This document shows positions 42,829 through 50,818 of a stretch of 64,000 nucleotides of DNA, piece after piece. The stretch is from assembly GCA_934633695.1 (NCBI GenBank), contig CAKTYT010000007.1:1-64000 (forward strand). The letters are read 5' to 3'. The stretch is from an uncultured Clostridia bacterium (GTDB lineage: Bacteria; Bacillota; Clostridia; Christensenellales; CAG-138). The notes under the pieces are model-generated. The model saw nothing but the letters and a program-made list of their open reading frames with translations. It had not been told where the DNA came from and did no database searches. Each line of letters opens with the position of its first letter. Positions within the stretch are counted from its first letter, which is position 1. The position numbers and the translations under genes were made by a program.

Positions 42829-43896
42829 ATGCTTAACAGATTGAAACAAATGAAACTGCATTTTGAATCGCTGGGTGAGCAGATTGCCGACCCGGCGGTG
42901 ATTGCAGATCAGAATAAATGGCGGGAGCTTGTGAAGGAGCATTCGCAGCTTGAACCTATTGTCGCAGCTTATGATGAATACATGGCTACGCAATCCGAAA
43001 TTGAGGATTGCAGAGCCATGATTGAAGTTGAGCAGGATAGGGAAATGAAGGAGTTTGCCGAATCGGAGCTTATGGAGCTTGAAAAGAAAGCACATATTCA
43101 GCTCGATGAACTCAAGATATTGCTCCTGCCGAAGGATAAAAATGACGAACGTAATGTTATAATCGAAATCCGTGCGGGAACCGGGGGAGAGGAGGCGGCC
43201 CTTTTCGGAGCAGTACTTATGAGAATGTATCAGCGTTATGCAGAGAGACATAATTTCAAATATGAACTGATCGATTTGAGCGAAACAGAAATGGGCGGCG
43301 TAAAGGAAGCTGTTTTCAGTTTGAACGGCAAGGGTGCATACTCAAGAATGAAGTTTGAAAGCGGAGTACACCGTGTACAGCGTGTTCCCGAAACAGAAAC
43401 GCAAGGCAGAATCCATACAAGTGCCGCAACCGTTGCGGTACTTCCCGAAGCGGAAGACGTTGACGTTGAAATAAACATGAACGATTTGCGAATCGATACC
43501 TACAGGTCGAGTGGTGCGGGCGGGCAGCACGTCAATAAGACAGAAAGTGCAATAAGAATAACGCATATCCCGACAGGGCTTGTGGTACAGAGTCAGGACG
43601 AGAGAAGTCAGGGCAGGAATAAGGAACAGGCAATGAAGGTTCTTAAATCGAGACTCTACGACCTCTATCGTGCTCAGGCCGATGCAAAAGAGGCTTCTGC
43701 AAGAAAGAGTCAGGTCGGTTCGGGTGACAGAAGTGAACGCATCAGAACATATAATTTTCCGCAGGGAAGGGTTACTGACCACAGAATCGGCATGACGATT
43801 TATAAGCTCCCTCAGTTCATTGACGGTGACATGGATGAAATAATTGAGGGTCTCATCCTTGCAGAGAGAACCAGACATCTTGCAGGCGAAGAATGA
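42829..43896 (+). CDS. prfA: Peptide chain release factor 1
   Basis: 355 residues. RF1 recognises UAA and UAG stop codons on the ribosome and triggers peptide release. Domain 1 is helical (1-100). The codon-recognition region includes the HRVQRVPETETQGRIHTS block with the PxT-type tripeptide, and the catalytic GGQ appears in SSGAGGQHVNKTESAIR near residue 230. The C-terminal segment TYNFPQGRVTDHRIG is typical of RF1 rather than RF2. There is no programmed frameshift site, as expected for RF1. An intact RF1 makes whole-genome reassignment of UAG unlikely, which bears on the two amber-interrupted genes in this window. Confidence 0.97.
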   Translation: MLNRLKQMKLHFESLGEQIADPAVIADQNKWRELVKEHSQLEPIVAAYDEYMATQSEIEDCRAMIEVEQDREMKEFAESELMELEKKAHIQLDELKILLLPKDKNDERNVIIEIRAGTGGEEAALFGAVLMRMYQRYAERHNFKYELIDLSETEMGGVKEAVFSLNGKGAYSRMKFESGVHRVQRVPETETQGRIHTSAATVAVLPEAEDVDVEINMNDLRIDTYRSSGAGGQHVNKTESAIRITHIPTGLVVQSQDERSQGRNKEQAMKVLKSRLYDLYRAQADAKEASARKSQVGSGDRSERIRTYNFPQGRVTDHRIGMTIYKLPQFIDGDMDEIIEGLILAERTRHLAGEE

Positions 43897-43911
43897 TATT
43901 AAGGAGATAAT

Positions 43912-44502
43912 ATGAAAAAGACTGTTAAATTTTTGACAATTGCAATTGTGTTGGCAATCGTGCTTTCCGTCCTTGCAGGATGTATTCCGGCAAGAAACCC
44001 TGAGAATTATTACGTGAATGATTCAACAAATCTCCCGGAGGAGTTAAAACAGGGCAGCTATAATTTAACTTCATTGATTTATCACAATGCTACAAAGGGA
44101 GACAAAGGCGGCAAATACTTCCTCTCAGTAAAGGATACTGAGGTTATCATACGCAATGAGTTGTTCGTCATGGGCAAGACCCGTTGTGAAAACCCAAAAT
44201 ACCACGAACTACAATTTTATGGTATCTTCCGTGCAGTTGGTTCAAAGAACGATCGTTATCGTCCGGTTGAACCGGAAGACATCGGGAATGCGGATCGTGA
44301 TGAATCCGGCCGCGAAATCAAACGCTGCATCGCAGTATTCGATTCTGATGACAGAGACACGGGTTTCCGCATTTACATAATGGATGACGAGGTTTGGTTG
44401 GCATATTTCATTGAGGATGGCGATGCCCCGTGGATGTGTGACGACCTTTTCACTATTAAATACGACAGACTCGGAAGTCTAAATCCGGATAAAGGAAATT
44501 AA
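43912..44502 (+). CDS. Small lipoprotein, unknown function
   Basis: 196 residues, ATG with AAGGAGA upstream and only 15 nt after prfA. Signal peptide with lipobox LAGC near residue 24. The mature protein is acidic with predicted strands (YFLSVKDTEVIIRN, FRIYIMDDEVWLAYFI). No family recognised. Its close spacing to prfA suggests co-transcription by position; a functional link is not implied. A strong terminator follows. Confidence 0.65.
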   Translation: MKKTVKFLTIAIVLAIVLSVLAGCIPARNPENYYVNDSTNLPEELKQGSYNLTSLIYHNATKGDKGGKYFLSVKDTEVIIRNELFVMGKTRCENPKYHELQFYGIFRAVGSKNDRYRPVEPEDIGNADRDESGREIKRCIAVFDSDDRDTGFRIYIMDDEVWLAYFIEDGDAPWMCDDLFTIKYDRLGSLNPDKGN

Positions 44503-44504
44503 AT

Positions 44505-44542
44505 GTAAACGGGACTGCCCATCACCGGCAAGTCCCGTTTAC
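44505..44542. terminator. Bidirectional terminator between lipoprotein and mfd
   Basis: 12-bp perfect stem GTAAACGGGACT / AGTCCCGTTTAC, with an inner GCC/GGC pair. No long T-run on either side, so efficiency is uncertain, but it lies exactly between convergent genes. Confidence 0.7.
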
Positions 44543-44552
44543 GATATAGGGT

Positions 44553-47500
44553 CTATTGCTCTTCGAACGTAAGCAGAAGGCTTACTGCATCCTTTGCGAC
44601 GATAAACATTTCTTCGGGAGATTTGTTTTTCCGTTTGATTAAAAGTACTGTGTTTTCACCTCCGATGAATGAAGCACCCTCAAGCTTTGAAATGTTCATG
44701 AACAGCTTTGAAGTGTCTATTGCTGCTGTCTGACCAAAGGTCAGGCGAACCTCGTTCTGCCGGACGGAGAATGCTGTTATGCCGAGACTTGCAGAATAGG
44801 CCTTGTATAAGGCAATCTCAAGTAGGTTTTGTACGGCCTTTGGAATGTCGCCATAGCGGTCAATGAGCTCGTCCTGAACGTCACGCAGCCCTTCCACGTC
44901 CGCAATCGTGGAGATACGCTTGTACATTTGCATCCGTGCACCTTCCCTCGGGATATATTTTTTTGGAATATGTGCATCGATGGGAATATCCATAGCAGTG
45001 TCAATATCGGGTTTAACGGCTTCACCGCGTGCTTCCTTGACGGCAGTATCAATAAGCTTGCAGTACAGCTCATACCCAACCTGTGCCATGTGTCCGTGCT
45101 GCTCTGCACCGAGAAGTTCACCCGCACCGCGGATTTCGAGGTCACGCATTGCTATGCGGAAGCCTGCTCCGAACTGGGTAAATTCTTTGATCGCACTCAA
45201 CCTCTTGTCAGCAATTTCACTGAGAGCCTTGTTTGGCTTGAATGTGAGGTATGCGTAGCCGAGCCTCGCACCGCGGCCGACTCTGCCGCGCAGCTGGTAT
45301 AGTTGGGCAAGTCCCATACAGTCTGCATCGTAAACTATCATCGTGTTTGCGTTCGAAATGTCAAGGCCGCTTTCAATTATGGTGCTGCAAAGAAGAACAT
45401 CATATTTTTTTTCCATAAAATCAAGCATGGCGGTTTCAAGCTGCCGTTCACTCATTTGTCCGTGAGCAAAAGTTATCCGAGCCTCCGGAATGAGTTCCGA
45501 CAGATGTGCAGCGAAGGCATCCATCATTTTAACATTGTTGTAAACAAAATACACCTGCCCGTCTCTTGCCAGCTCTTTGAGAATTGCCTCACGGACCAGC
45601 ATTTCGGAGTACTCGACTACGTATGTTTGAACAGGGTATCTTGCTTCGGGCGGAGTTTCGATTACGCTCATATCCCTTATGCCGCTCATGCTCATGTGGA
45701 GCGTTCTCGGTATGGGCGTTGCAGAGAGTGTCAATACATCGACACTACGCTTCAAATCCTTAATCTGCTCTTTGTGATTGACGCCGAACCGCTGCTCTTC
45801 ATCAATAATCAGCAGACCCAGGTCATGAAATTTAACGTCCTTTGCAAGCAGGCTGTGCGTGCCGACGACGATGTCAACAGAGCCCTTCTTTATGGCTTCC
45901 TTGAGCTTGGTGCGTTCGGAGGGAGTTTTGAACCTTGAAAGAATATCAACAGCAATTGGGAAGCCTGCAAAGCGTGAGCAAAGGGTATTGTAATGCTGTT
46001 GGGCGAGGATAGTGGTCGGAACAAGGAATGCACATTGCTTTCCATCCATTGCACACTTGAATGCGGCACGAAGGGCGACTTCGGTTTTCCCGTAACCGAC
46101 ATCGCCGCACAGCAGCCTGTCCATAATTTTGTCTGATTCCATATCATGCTTTATTTCGGCAATGGAGGTCAGCTGATCAGGTGTTTCACGATAGGGGAAG
46201 CTCATTTCGAGTCTTTGCTGCCAATCAGTGTCGGGAGAGAATCTAAATCCTTTAAGCCTGTTTCTTTCCCCGTAGAGCTTTATGAGGTCAAATGCAAGCT
46301 GCTTGACGCTTGCACGGGTCTTTGAAACAGTCTTCTGCCATTCACCTGAGCCGAGTTTGGAAAGTTTTTGCTTCTCAGTGTCGCCGCCAATGTATTTTTG
46401 AACTCGGTCCATCTGGTCAGTCGGTATAAACAGTTTGTCTCCCGATTGATAAACAAGCTCAATGTAGTCCTTGGTTCTTCCGTCAACGGTCAGCGTACTT
46501 ACGCCCATGAACCTGCCGATACCATGTGCTTCATGAACAATTAAGTCCCCGGGTTGAAGCTCGTACAGCGAAAGCATGGATTTTTTGTGTTTTGGTACAT
46601 TCGCTTTGGGGCGATATTCAGCACCGAACAGTTCACTTTCTGAAATGACGGCAAGCTTCAGCTCAGGGTACTCAAAACCCGATGGAATACTTTCACCGAC
46701 AAGGAGAAACTCACGAGGAACGATATCGCGTTCGAGTTTTTCCGTAACGGCGGCTTCAAGCCCGAATTCTGCAAGCGCATCGTGTACTCTCATGGAATGA
46801 TTGCCGCAGTATAGGAGCACGGAATAGCCTTTTTGCCTCCAGAGCGATATATCGTCCCTCAGCGAGGTGTCTCCGGGCATGTACTTTGGAATTTGTCTGC
46901 TTTCAAATTTGATAAGCTCATTCGGTTTTATCAGTCCGTAAGCTCGTGTAAGTGAAAACAGCATTGCGGTTGAACTGCGGTTCAGCTTGCCAATGGTCGA
47001 AGAAGGGGTATGCAGCAGATTTGCCTGCATTTCATGTCCTTCTCCGGACCTTAGAACATCGGCGAGTTCATCCATGAACCGCGAGAACGCATACTTTGCA
47101 CTTTCCTCTATTCTCGCAGGCTCTTCCATCAGCACAACAGCATTATCAGGAAGATAGTCTATTAGGCAGATTTCCGACCTCGAAAAAACGGGCAGCAGTG
47201 AAAGTGCATTAGTGGGTGTTCCTCCGGCACGAAGGGTTTCCGTCTCGAGTGCATAGCGTGGCTTGTTGCGTAATGCAGCAATGCCTTTCTGACGCATATC
47301 TTTGCTGAGAGGCAATTCTGTTGCAGGAGTGATAGTAATATCCGAAATATTTTCGGTTGAGCGTTGCGAAACGGGATCGAACTTCCGCATAGTATCTATT
47401 TCATCGTCGAAAAACTCAATGCGCACGGGATTATTTGATGCAATAGGGAAAATATCTATGCAGCCTCCGCGAAGACAGACCTGACCGCGCCCTTCGCAGG

Positions 47501-48008
47501 TATCAACACGCTCATAACCTGCGTCAATGAACCGTTTGAGCAGCGAGGAAGGCGCGATCGTCATTCCGATGCGTACAGTGCAGGTGCTGTCCGCAATCAA
47601 TTCAGGCGGTGCCATTCGCTGCATAAGGGCTTCAACAGATGTTATGACAAAACTGGTTTTGCCCGAAACGAGACGGGAAACGGTGTTCATTCGCCTTGCA
47701 GTTAATTCCTGAGATTGAACGTAAGTGTGTGCATTCAGCGGAATTTCCCGAGCGGGGAAGAGCAGTGCTTCGGGAAAATAGCATGCAGCTGATTCATAAA
47801 TGCGAAGAGCAGACTGCTCCGATGGAGCAACGAACAGCATGGTTCGATTCAAACTGCCGTAAACGGCACAGGCAATGTGTATTCTCTGAGCCTCTCCGAG
47901 TCCAAAGACACTGACGGGACCAAACCCGCCTTTGAGTGCATTAAAAAGCCGGATGTATTCCGGCAAATTATTCAATATATTAAACAATGGTCCGTATTTC
48001 GATTCCAT
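44553..48008 (-). CDS. mfd: Transcription-repair coupling factor
   Basis: 1151 residues from the ATG at 48008 (GGAG seven bases upstream; ATG 48026 would add six). Mfd removes stalled RNA polymerase at DNA lesions and recruits UvrA. Visible parts: N-terminal UvrB-like region (RVDTCEGRGQVCLRGGCIDIF abridged to GQVCLRGG), the CarD-like RNA-polymerase interaction domain (LQPGDLIVHEAHGIGRF, DYIELVY), translocase Walker A LLCGDVGYGKTEVALRA, DEEQ box LLIIDEEQRFG, TLSATPIPRTL, RIQ-type QLRGRVGRGARLGYAYL, and the C-terminal TRCF domain. Length and order match the family. Ends with TAG directly before a terminator, indicating that TAG is read as stop here. Confidence 0.97.
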   Translation of the reverse strand: MESKYGPLFNILNNLPEYIRLFNALKGGFGPVSVFGLGEAQRIHIACAVYGSLNRTMLFVAPSEQSALRIYESAACYFPEALLFPAREIPLNAHTYVQSQELTARRMNTVSRLVSGKTSFVITSVEALMQRMAPPELIADSTCTVRIGMTIAPSSLLKRFIDAGYERVDTCEGRGQVCLRGGCIDIFPIASNNPVRIEFFDDEIDTMRKFDPVSQRSTENISDITITPATELPLSKDMRQKGIAALRNKPRYALETETLRAGGTPTNALSLLPVFSRSEICLIDYLPDNAVVLMEEPARIEESAKYAFSRFMDELADVLRSGEGHEMQANLLHTPSSTIGKLNRSSTAMLFSLTRAYGLIKPNELIKFESRQIPKYMPGDTSLRDDISLWRQKGYSVLLYCGNHSMRVHDALAEFGLEAAVTEKLERDIVPREFLLVGESIPSGFEYPELKLAVISESELFGAEYRPKANVPKHKKSMLSLYELQPGDLIVHEAHGIGRFMGVSTLTVDGRTKDYIELVYQSGDKLFIPTDQMDRVQKYIGGDTEKQKLSKLGSGEWQKTVSKTRASVKQLAFDLIKLYGERNRLKGFRFSPDTDWQQRLEMSFPYRETPDQLTSIAEIKHDMESDKIMDRLLCGDVGYGKTEVALRAAFKCAMDGKQCAFLVPTTILAQQHYNTLCSRFAGFPIAVDILSRFKTPSERTKLKEAIKKGSVDIVVGTHSLLAKDVKFHDLGLLIIDEEQRFGVNHKEQIKDLKRSVDVLTLSATPIPRTLHMSMSGIRDMSVIETPPEARYPVQTYVVEYSEMLVREAILKELARDGQVYFVYNNVKMMDAFAAHLSELIPEARITFAHGQMSERQLETAMLDFMEKKYDVLLCSTIIESGLDISNANTMIVYDADCMGLAQLYQLRGRVGRGARLGYAYLTFKPNKALSEIADKRLSAIKEFTQFGAGFRIAMRDLEIRGAGELLGAEQHGHMAQVGYELYCKLIDTAVKEARGEAVKPDIDTAMDIPIDAHIPKKYIPREGARMQMYKRISTIADVEGLRDVQDELIDRYGDIPKAVQNLLEIALYKAYSASLGITAFSVRQNEVRLTFGQTAAIDTSKLFMNISKLEGASFIGGENTVLLIKRKNKSPEEMFIVAKDAVSLLLTFEEQ

Positions 48009-48064
48009 TATCCACTCCATTTCCATAATAAAATTTATTCAATTTAGTTTAGCGGAAGCGTCTG

Positions 48065-48583
48065 TCATAAAAGCGTGACGATGAACAAAGCGGTCCGTGC
48101 AGTCGGTAGAATGCTGAAGGTGCCGTCCTGCATGAAAACAGCACTATGCGAATCTGTATTGTACGCAACAGCAGTCTCATTTGAAGAGAGCTTCAATTCA
48201 GTTTTTTCACCGATGTTAAGCAGCTTGATTTCACCTTTTGCCAAGTTTTTTTTCAGCATAAGGTTGAGGTCAACAGCACGGCCTATGCAGTGAGTATCGA
48301 TTCCCCCGTCAAAATGGTACACGCTGGAAAACGGTTCAACGGTAAATGACCTACCGTTGCTGTGAGAAAGCTCCATTTTCCCCGATACAGAGGCGATGAG
48401 TCGGTCATAGTCCGGGAGATGGGTAAAGTCGGATTCATCCAAATCGACACTTGCTGTACTGATTCGGAAAATAAAGTCACGATTGGCATACGAAGAGTTT
48501 TCAGGGTAAATTGAGATCTGCGTTGTCGTTCCGCCGCTCCATTTTGAGACATTCATTTCTTCGGGATTAATTATTCGTTCCAT
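48065..48583 (-). CDS. HutD/Ves family protein
   Basis: 172 residues; the ATG at 48583 has GGGGGG-rich sequence upstream. Cupin-like HutD/Ves family signature: KWSGGTTTQISIYPENSSY near 14, FIFRISTASVDLDESDFTHLPDYDR (core RISTASVD), VEPFSSVYHFDGG, and GRAVDLNLMLKK. Members are small cytosolic beta-barrels linked in some bacteria to histidine use or environmental responses; no hut genes are present. Function here unknown. It lies downstream of no operon partner and 57 nt from the start of mfd. Confidence 0.82.
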   Translation of the reverse strand: MERIINPEEMNVSKWSGGTTTQISIYPENSSYANRDFIFRISTASVDLDESDFTHLPDYDRLIASVSGKMELSHSNGRSFTVEPFSSVYHFDGGIDTHCIGRAVDLNLMLKKNLAKGEIKLLNIGEKTELKLSSNETAVAYNTDSHSAVFMQDGTFSILPTARTALFIVTLL

Positions 48584-48708
48584 TGCGTACCCCCCCTTTT
48601 TCTATCAGTTAAAATAAAATCAAAGAACCACACTAACCCGAGAGCAGCCGCTCATGGGTATCCGGGGACTAATTATAAACCAATGCCGCAATAAAGGCAA
48701 TAAATGTT

Positions 48709-48737
48709 TTGCATTCTCGAAAAAACTATGTTAAAAT
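48709..48737 (+). promoter_or_regulatory. Promoter reading into the recombinase module
   Basis: TTGCAT (48709-48714), 17-bp spacer, TAAAAT (48732-48737), directed at the left 31-bp inverted repeat and antisense to the recombinase in the present orientation. A hairpin GACCTGT/ACAGGTC (48755-48779) and GCTTCAC/GTGAAGC repeats follow. No gene is seen between 48584 and 48893. Confidence 0.55.
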
Positions 48738-48893
48738 AGCCACAGAAGGAAAAGGACCTGTGCCACACGGGAACAGGTCACGAAAATTAATCCTACGGAA
48801 AAGCTTCACCGTTTGTTGTTGCAGTTATTACTTTCATTGAACACGAAACTAACCTCACGTTATGTGAAGCTATCACCCCCGATTATCCCCTTT

Positions 48894-48924
48894 TTTCGCA
48901 GAATTTCCCCTACTGAGAAATGGG
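48894..48924 (+). repeat. 31-bp inverted repeat, left (IR-L)
   Basis: Begins TTTCGCAGAATTTCC and ends GAGAAATGGG. Exact reverse complement of 50331-50361. Flanks the recombinase gene. Confidence 0.95.
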
Positions 48925-49006
48925 TCTGATAAGTGCAGTCATTGCCTTGAAAAACAGCTTTTTCAAGGGCAGAGGGACAAGATTTTGACTGCTGAGATGT
49001 ACATTA

Positions 49007-50116
49007 CTAAAAATCAATAGTGCCCAGCTTATTCATGTTTTCACGTTTAAGCTCCATTGAAGAATGTACATAGCGGTCAAGGGTGATCTTTATGCTTGAA
49101 TGTCCGAGAATCTCGCTCAGTGACTTAATCTCAAAACCGACTTCAACACAACGTGTTGCGAATGTGTGCCGTATCGTATGAAAGTGAATTCCATCAAGCT
49201 CACACGCATTGGCGTAATTTTTGAATCGGTATTGAAGTACTCTCGGCTCCATGTAGAACTCCGTACCTGTGAGAATAAAGGCTGAAGTATTTGTATTGAA
49301 CCTTTTTCTGCAAAGCTCAACGAGAAAATCCGGAAGAGGAATAATCCTTGCTGAAGTATCGGTTTTAGGAGGGCTGATTGTAACTTTTGTTTTTGTTCTG
49401 CCCTCTCCGTTGATGTTTTGGATTCTCTGCATGGTGAACCGAACGTGCAGTGCTTTATCCGGCAGCGAAATGTCTCCCCAACGCAATGCACAGATTTCAC
49501 CTATGCGAAGCCCGGTGAAAAGAGCCAACAGAGTCCCGAATCTGCAATCATCCATGTCCTACATGAGATACTGAACAAGCCGGTTCTGTTCGGTCGGCGT
49601 CATAACACGCATTTCAAGTCTCGGCTCTTTCGGCATGACAATTTCCGGCGGACTATATAAAGGGGTTTGTTTCGCTGCATAACGCAAAACGGACCGCAGG
49701 ATCACAAGTACGGTTCTTGCCGTGCCGACTGAGAGGCCATTGTCTCTCAACAGCCTATCGATGAATTCGTGTATACATTTTTCGTTTATATCAGTGAGAG
49801 GAAGCCTTCCCAATGATGGCTTGATGTGTTTATCCAGCACTGAATTGTACTTAACTTTTGTGGATTCCTTAATTGAACTGCTATTCGCAATCAGCCATTC
49901 GTCGCAAAAGGTGTTGAGCGTCCTTTTAATTATGTGCATGGTTGATTGAGTGTTGATAAGCTCTGCTTTTATTCCGTTAACCTTTTCTTTTGCTTCACGA
50001 TAGGTTTTTCCGTAACAAAAGCCGTAAAGTATCTTGCCGAAGTCGTCCCGTCCCTTTTCATAATGGGCTTCCCATCTGCCGTCCTTTCGCTTAAAAATAT
50101 TTTCTCCCTTTGACAT
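49007..50116 (-). pseudogene. Tyrosine recombinase/integrase interrupted by in-frame TAG
   Basis: Read from ATG 50116 (KGENIFKRKDGRWEAHY, the usual start of this integrase group; ATG 50173 is possible), the frame is open to 49007 except for one TAG at 49561-49559 (codon 186), between QYLM and DMDDCRFGTL. The N-terminal arm-binding and SAM-like core-binding domains (about 60-150) are intact. The catalytic domain has TGLRIGE (Arg), HTIRHTFA (His-x-x-Arg), LGHSS (His) and the nucleophile in LDRYVHSS. All catalytic residues lie after the TAG, so termination would give an inactive fragment. A downstream ATG at 49555 could start a separate 182-residue catalytic polypeptide, but no clear RBS precedes it. 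Either a recent pseudogene or, less likely, a split or read-through recombinase. Enclosed by 31-bp inverted repeats. Confidence 0.8.
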
Positions 50117-50269
50117 TTTCTTTCTCTCTTTCTTCACTCTCACAGCAGCATTCTCTGATGCTGACTGCTCCAATGACTACTTAAACAACATTTTTTGCCC
50201 GCATGTCAACCGTCTAAACGGTATGAGGGTAAGAAATTGAAAATATATTGGTTTCAGGTCCATTTTTCA

Positions 50270-50299
50270 GTGGCAAATTCCCGGTATTTTTGTTAAAAT
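50270..50299 (+). promoter_or_regulatory. Weak outward promoter next to the right inverted repeat
   Basis: GTGGCA (50270-50275), 18-bp spacer, TAAAAT (50294-50299), reading through the right repeat towards the LRR/cohesin genes. The -35 is poor (4 of 6). If real it would be carried on the invertible segment. Confidence 0.35.
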
Positions 50300-50330
50300 G
50301 ATACCAAGGATGTGTCAAACAGAATTTCCT

Positions 50331-50361
50331 CCCATTTCTCAGTAGGGGAAATTCTGCGAAA
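50331..50361 (-). repeat. 31-bp inverted repeat, right (IR-R)
   Basis: Exact reverse complement of 48894-48924. In addition CAGAATTTCC (50320-50329) and GGAAATTCTG (50347-50356) form a 10-bp hairpin here that the left copy cannot form. Between 50362 and 50686 I see no convincing gene. Confidence 0.95.
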
Positions 50362-50689
50362 GAAAAATCCATTTGAACACATCTGCAATTCTCTTAAACA
50401 CGGGAAGTGAGTAAATCGTCAGCAATCTTCTTTTCCCCCAAAAACGTTTTATCAACCTTATTGCCATAGGGTAATTTGGCTAACACAATAAGTAATCGCA
50501 AGCTTTTGCTTTGATATGACCGCAAGTCTTCCCATAGCAGCAGTATTCCCCGTAAAGTGTATTTGCACTCTGCAGCATAATTGTGATACAAGAGAGTTCT
50601 ACCAGCTGAATATCACAAAAAGCATAACACAAACCCGATGCCTTTTAACGCATACACTCAATTCCGTGAAGGTAAATTACAATAGCATT

Positions 50690-50818
50690 GGTCAAGGACA
50701 ACCCTCTCCTCTTCCGGCAGATCTTATTGCTCCGTAGAGCAGTGTTGACCGAAGCCATTCTATAACCTCTTGAGAAGGAGGCTAAACCATCAAATACATT
50801 TTTGAAAGGAGTTTCTTT
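50690..50818 (+). promoter_or_regulatory. Conserved leader of the LRR-dockerin gene (copy 1)
   Basis: Nearly repeated at 52713-52837 upstream of the next gene. GGTCAA near the start can pair with TTGACC (50745-50750). It encloses a hairpin TGCTC-CGTA-GAGCA (about 50728-50741), followed by the invariant CGAAGCCATTCTATAACC and two Shine-Dalgarno-like runs, GAAGGAGG (about 50775) and AAAGGAG just before the ATG. Suggests a structured regulatory leader; class unknown. Confidence 0.5.

Noticed and set aside
1783..49561. Reassignment of TAG to a sense codon
   Set aside because: RF1 (prfA) is intact and several solid genes (mfd, KamC-like, 29462) end in TAG with normal family C-termini or a terminator just behind. 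Two nonsense mutations are more economical.
50394..50591. 65-codon minus-strand ORF just outside the right inverted repeat
   Set aside because: Its C-terminal half looks mildly protein-like, but it has no RBS or recognisable family; it may be a gene remnant, which cannot be shown.
50745..50766. TTGACC and TATAAC in the duplicated leader as a promoter
   Set aside because: Spacing is only 10 bp, far from the 16-18 bp needed for a sigma-A type promoter; TTGACC fits better as one arm of a stem.
50725..50800. Resemblance of the leader (GAAGCC...GGAGGCTAAACC) to a cyclic-di-GMP-I aptamer
   Set aside because: The essential upstream CACAGGGCAAACC half and the tetraloop receptor are missing, so I do not call it that class.
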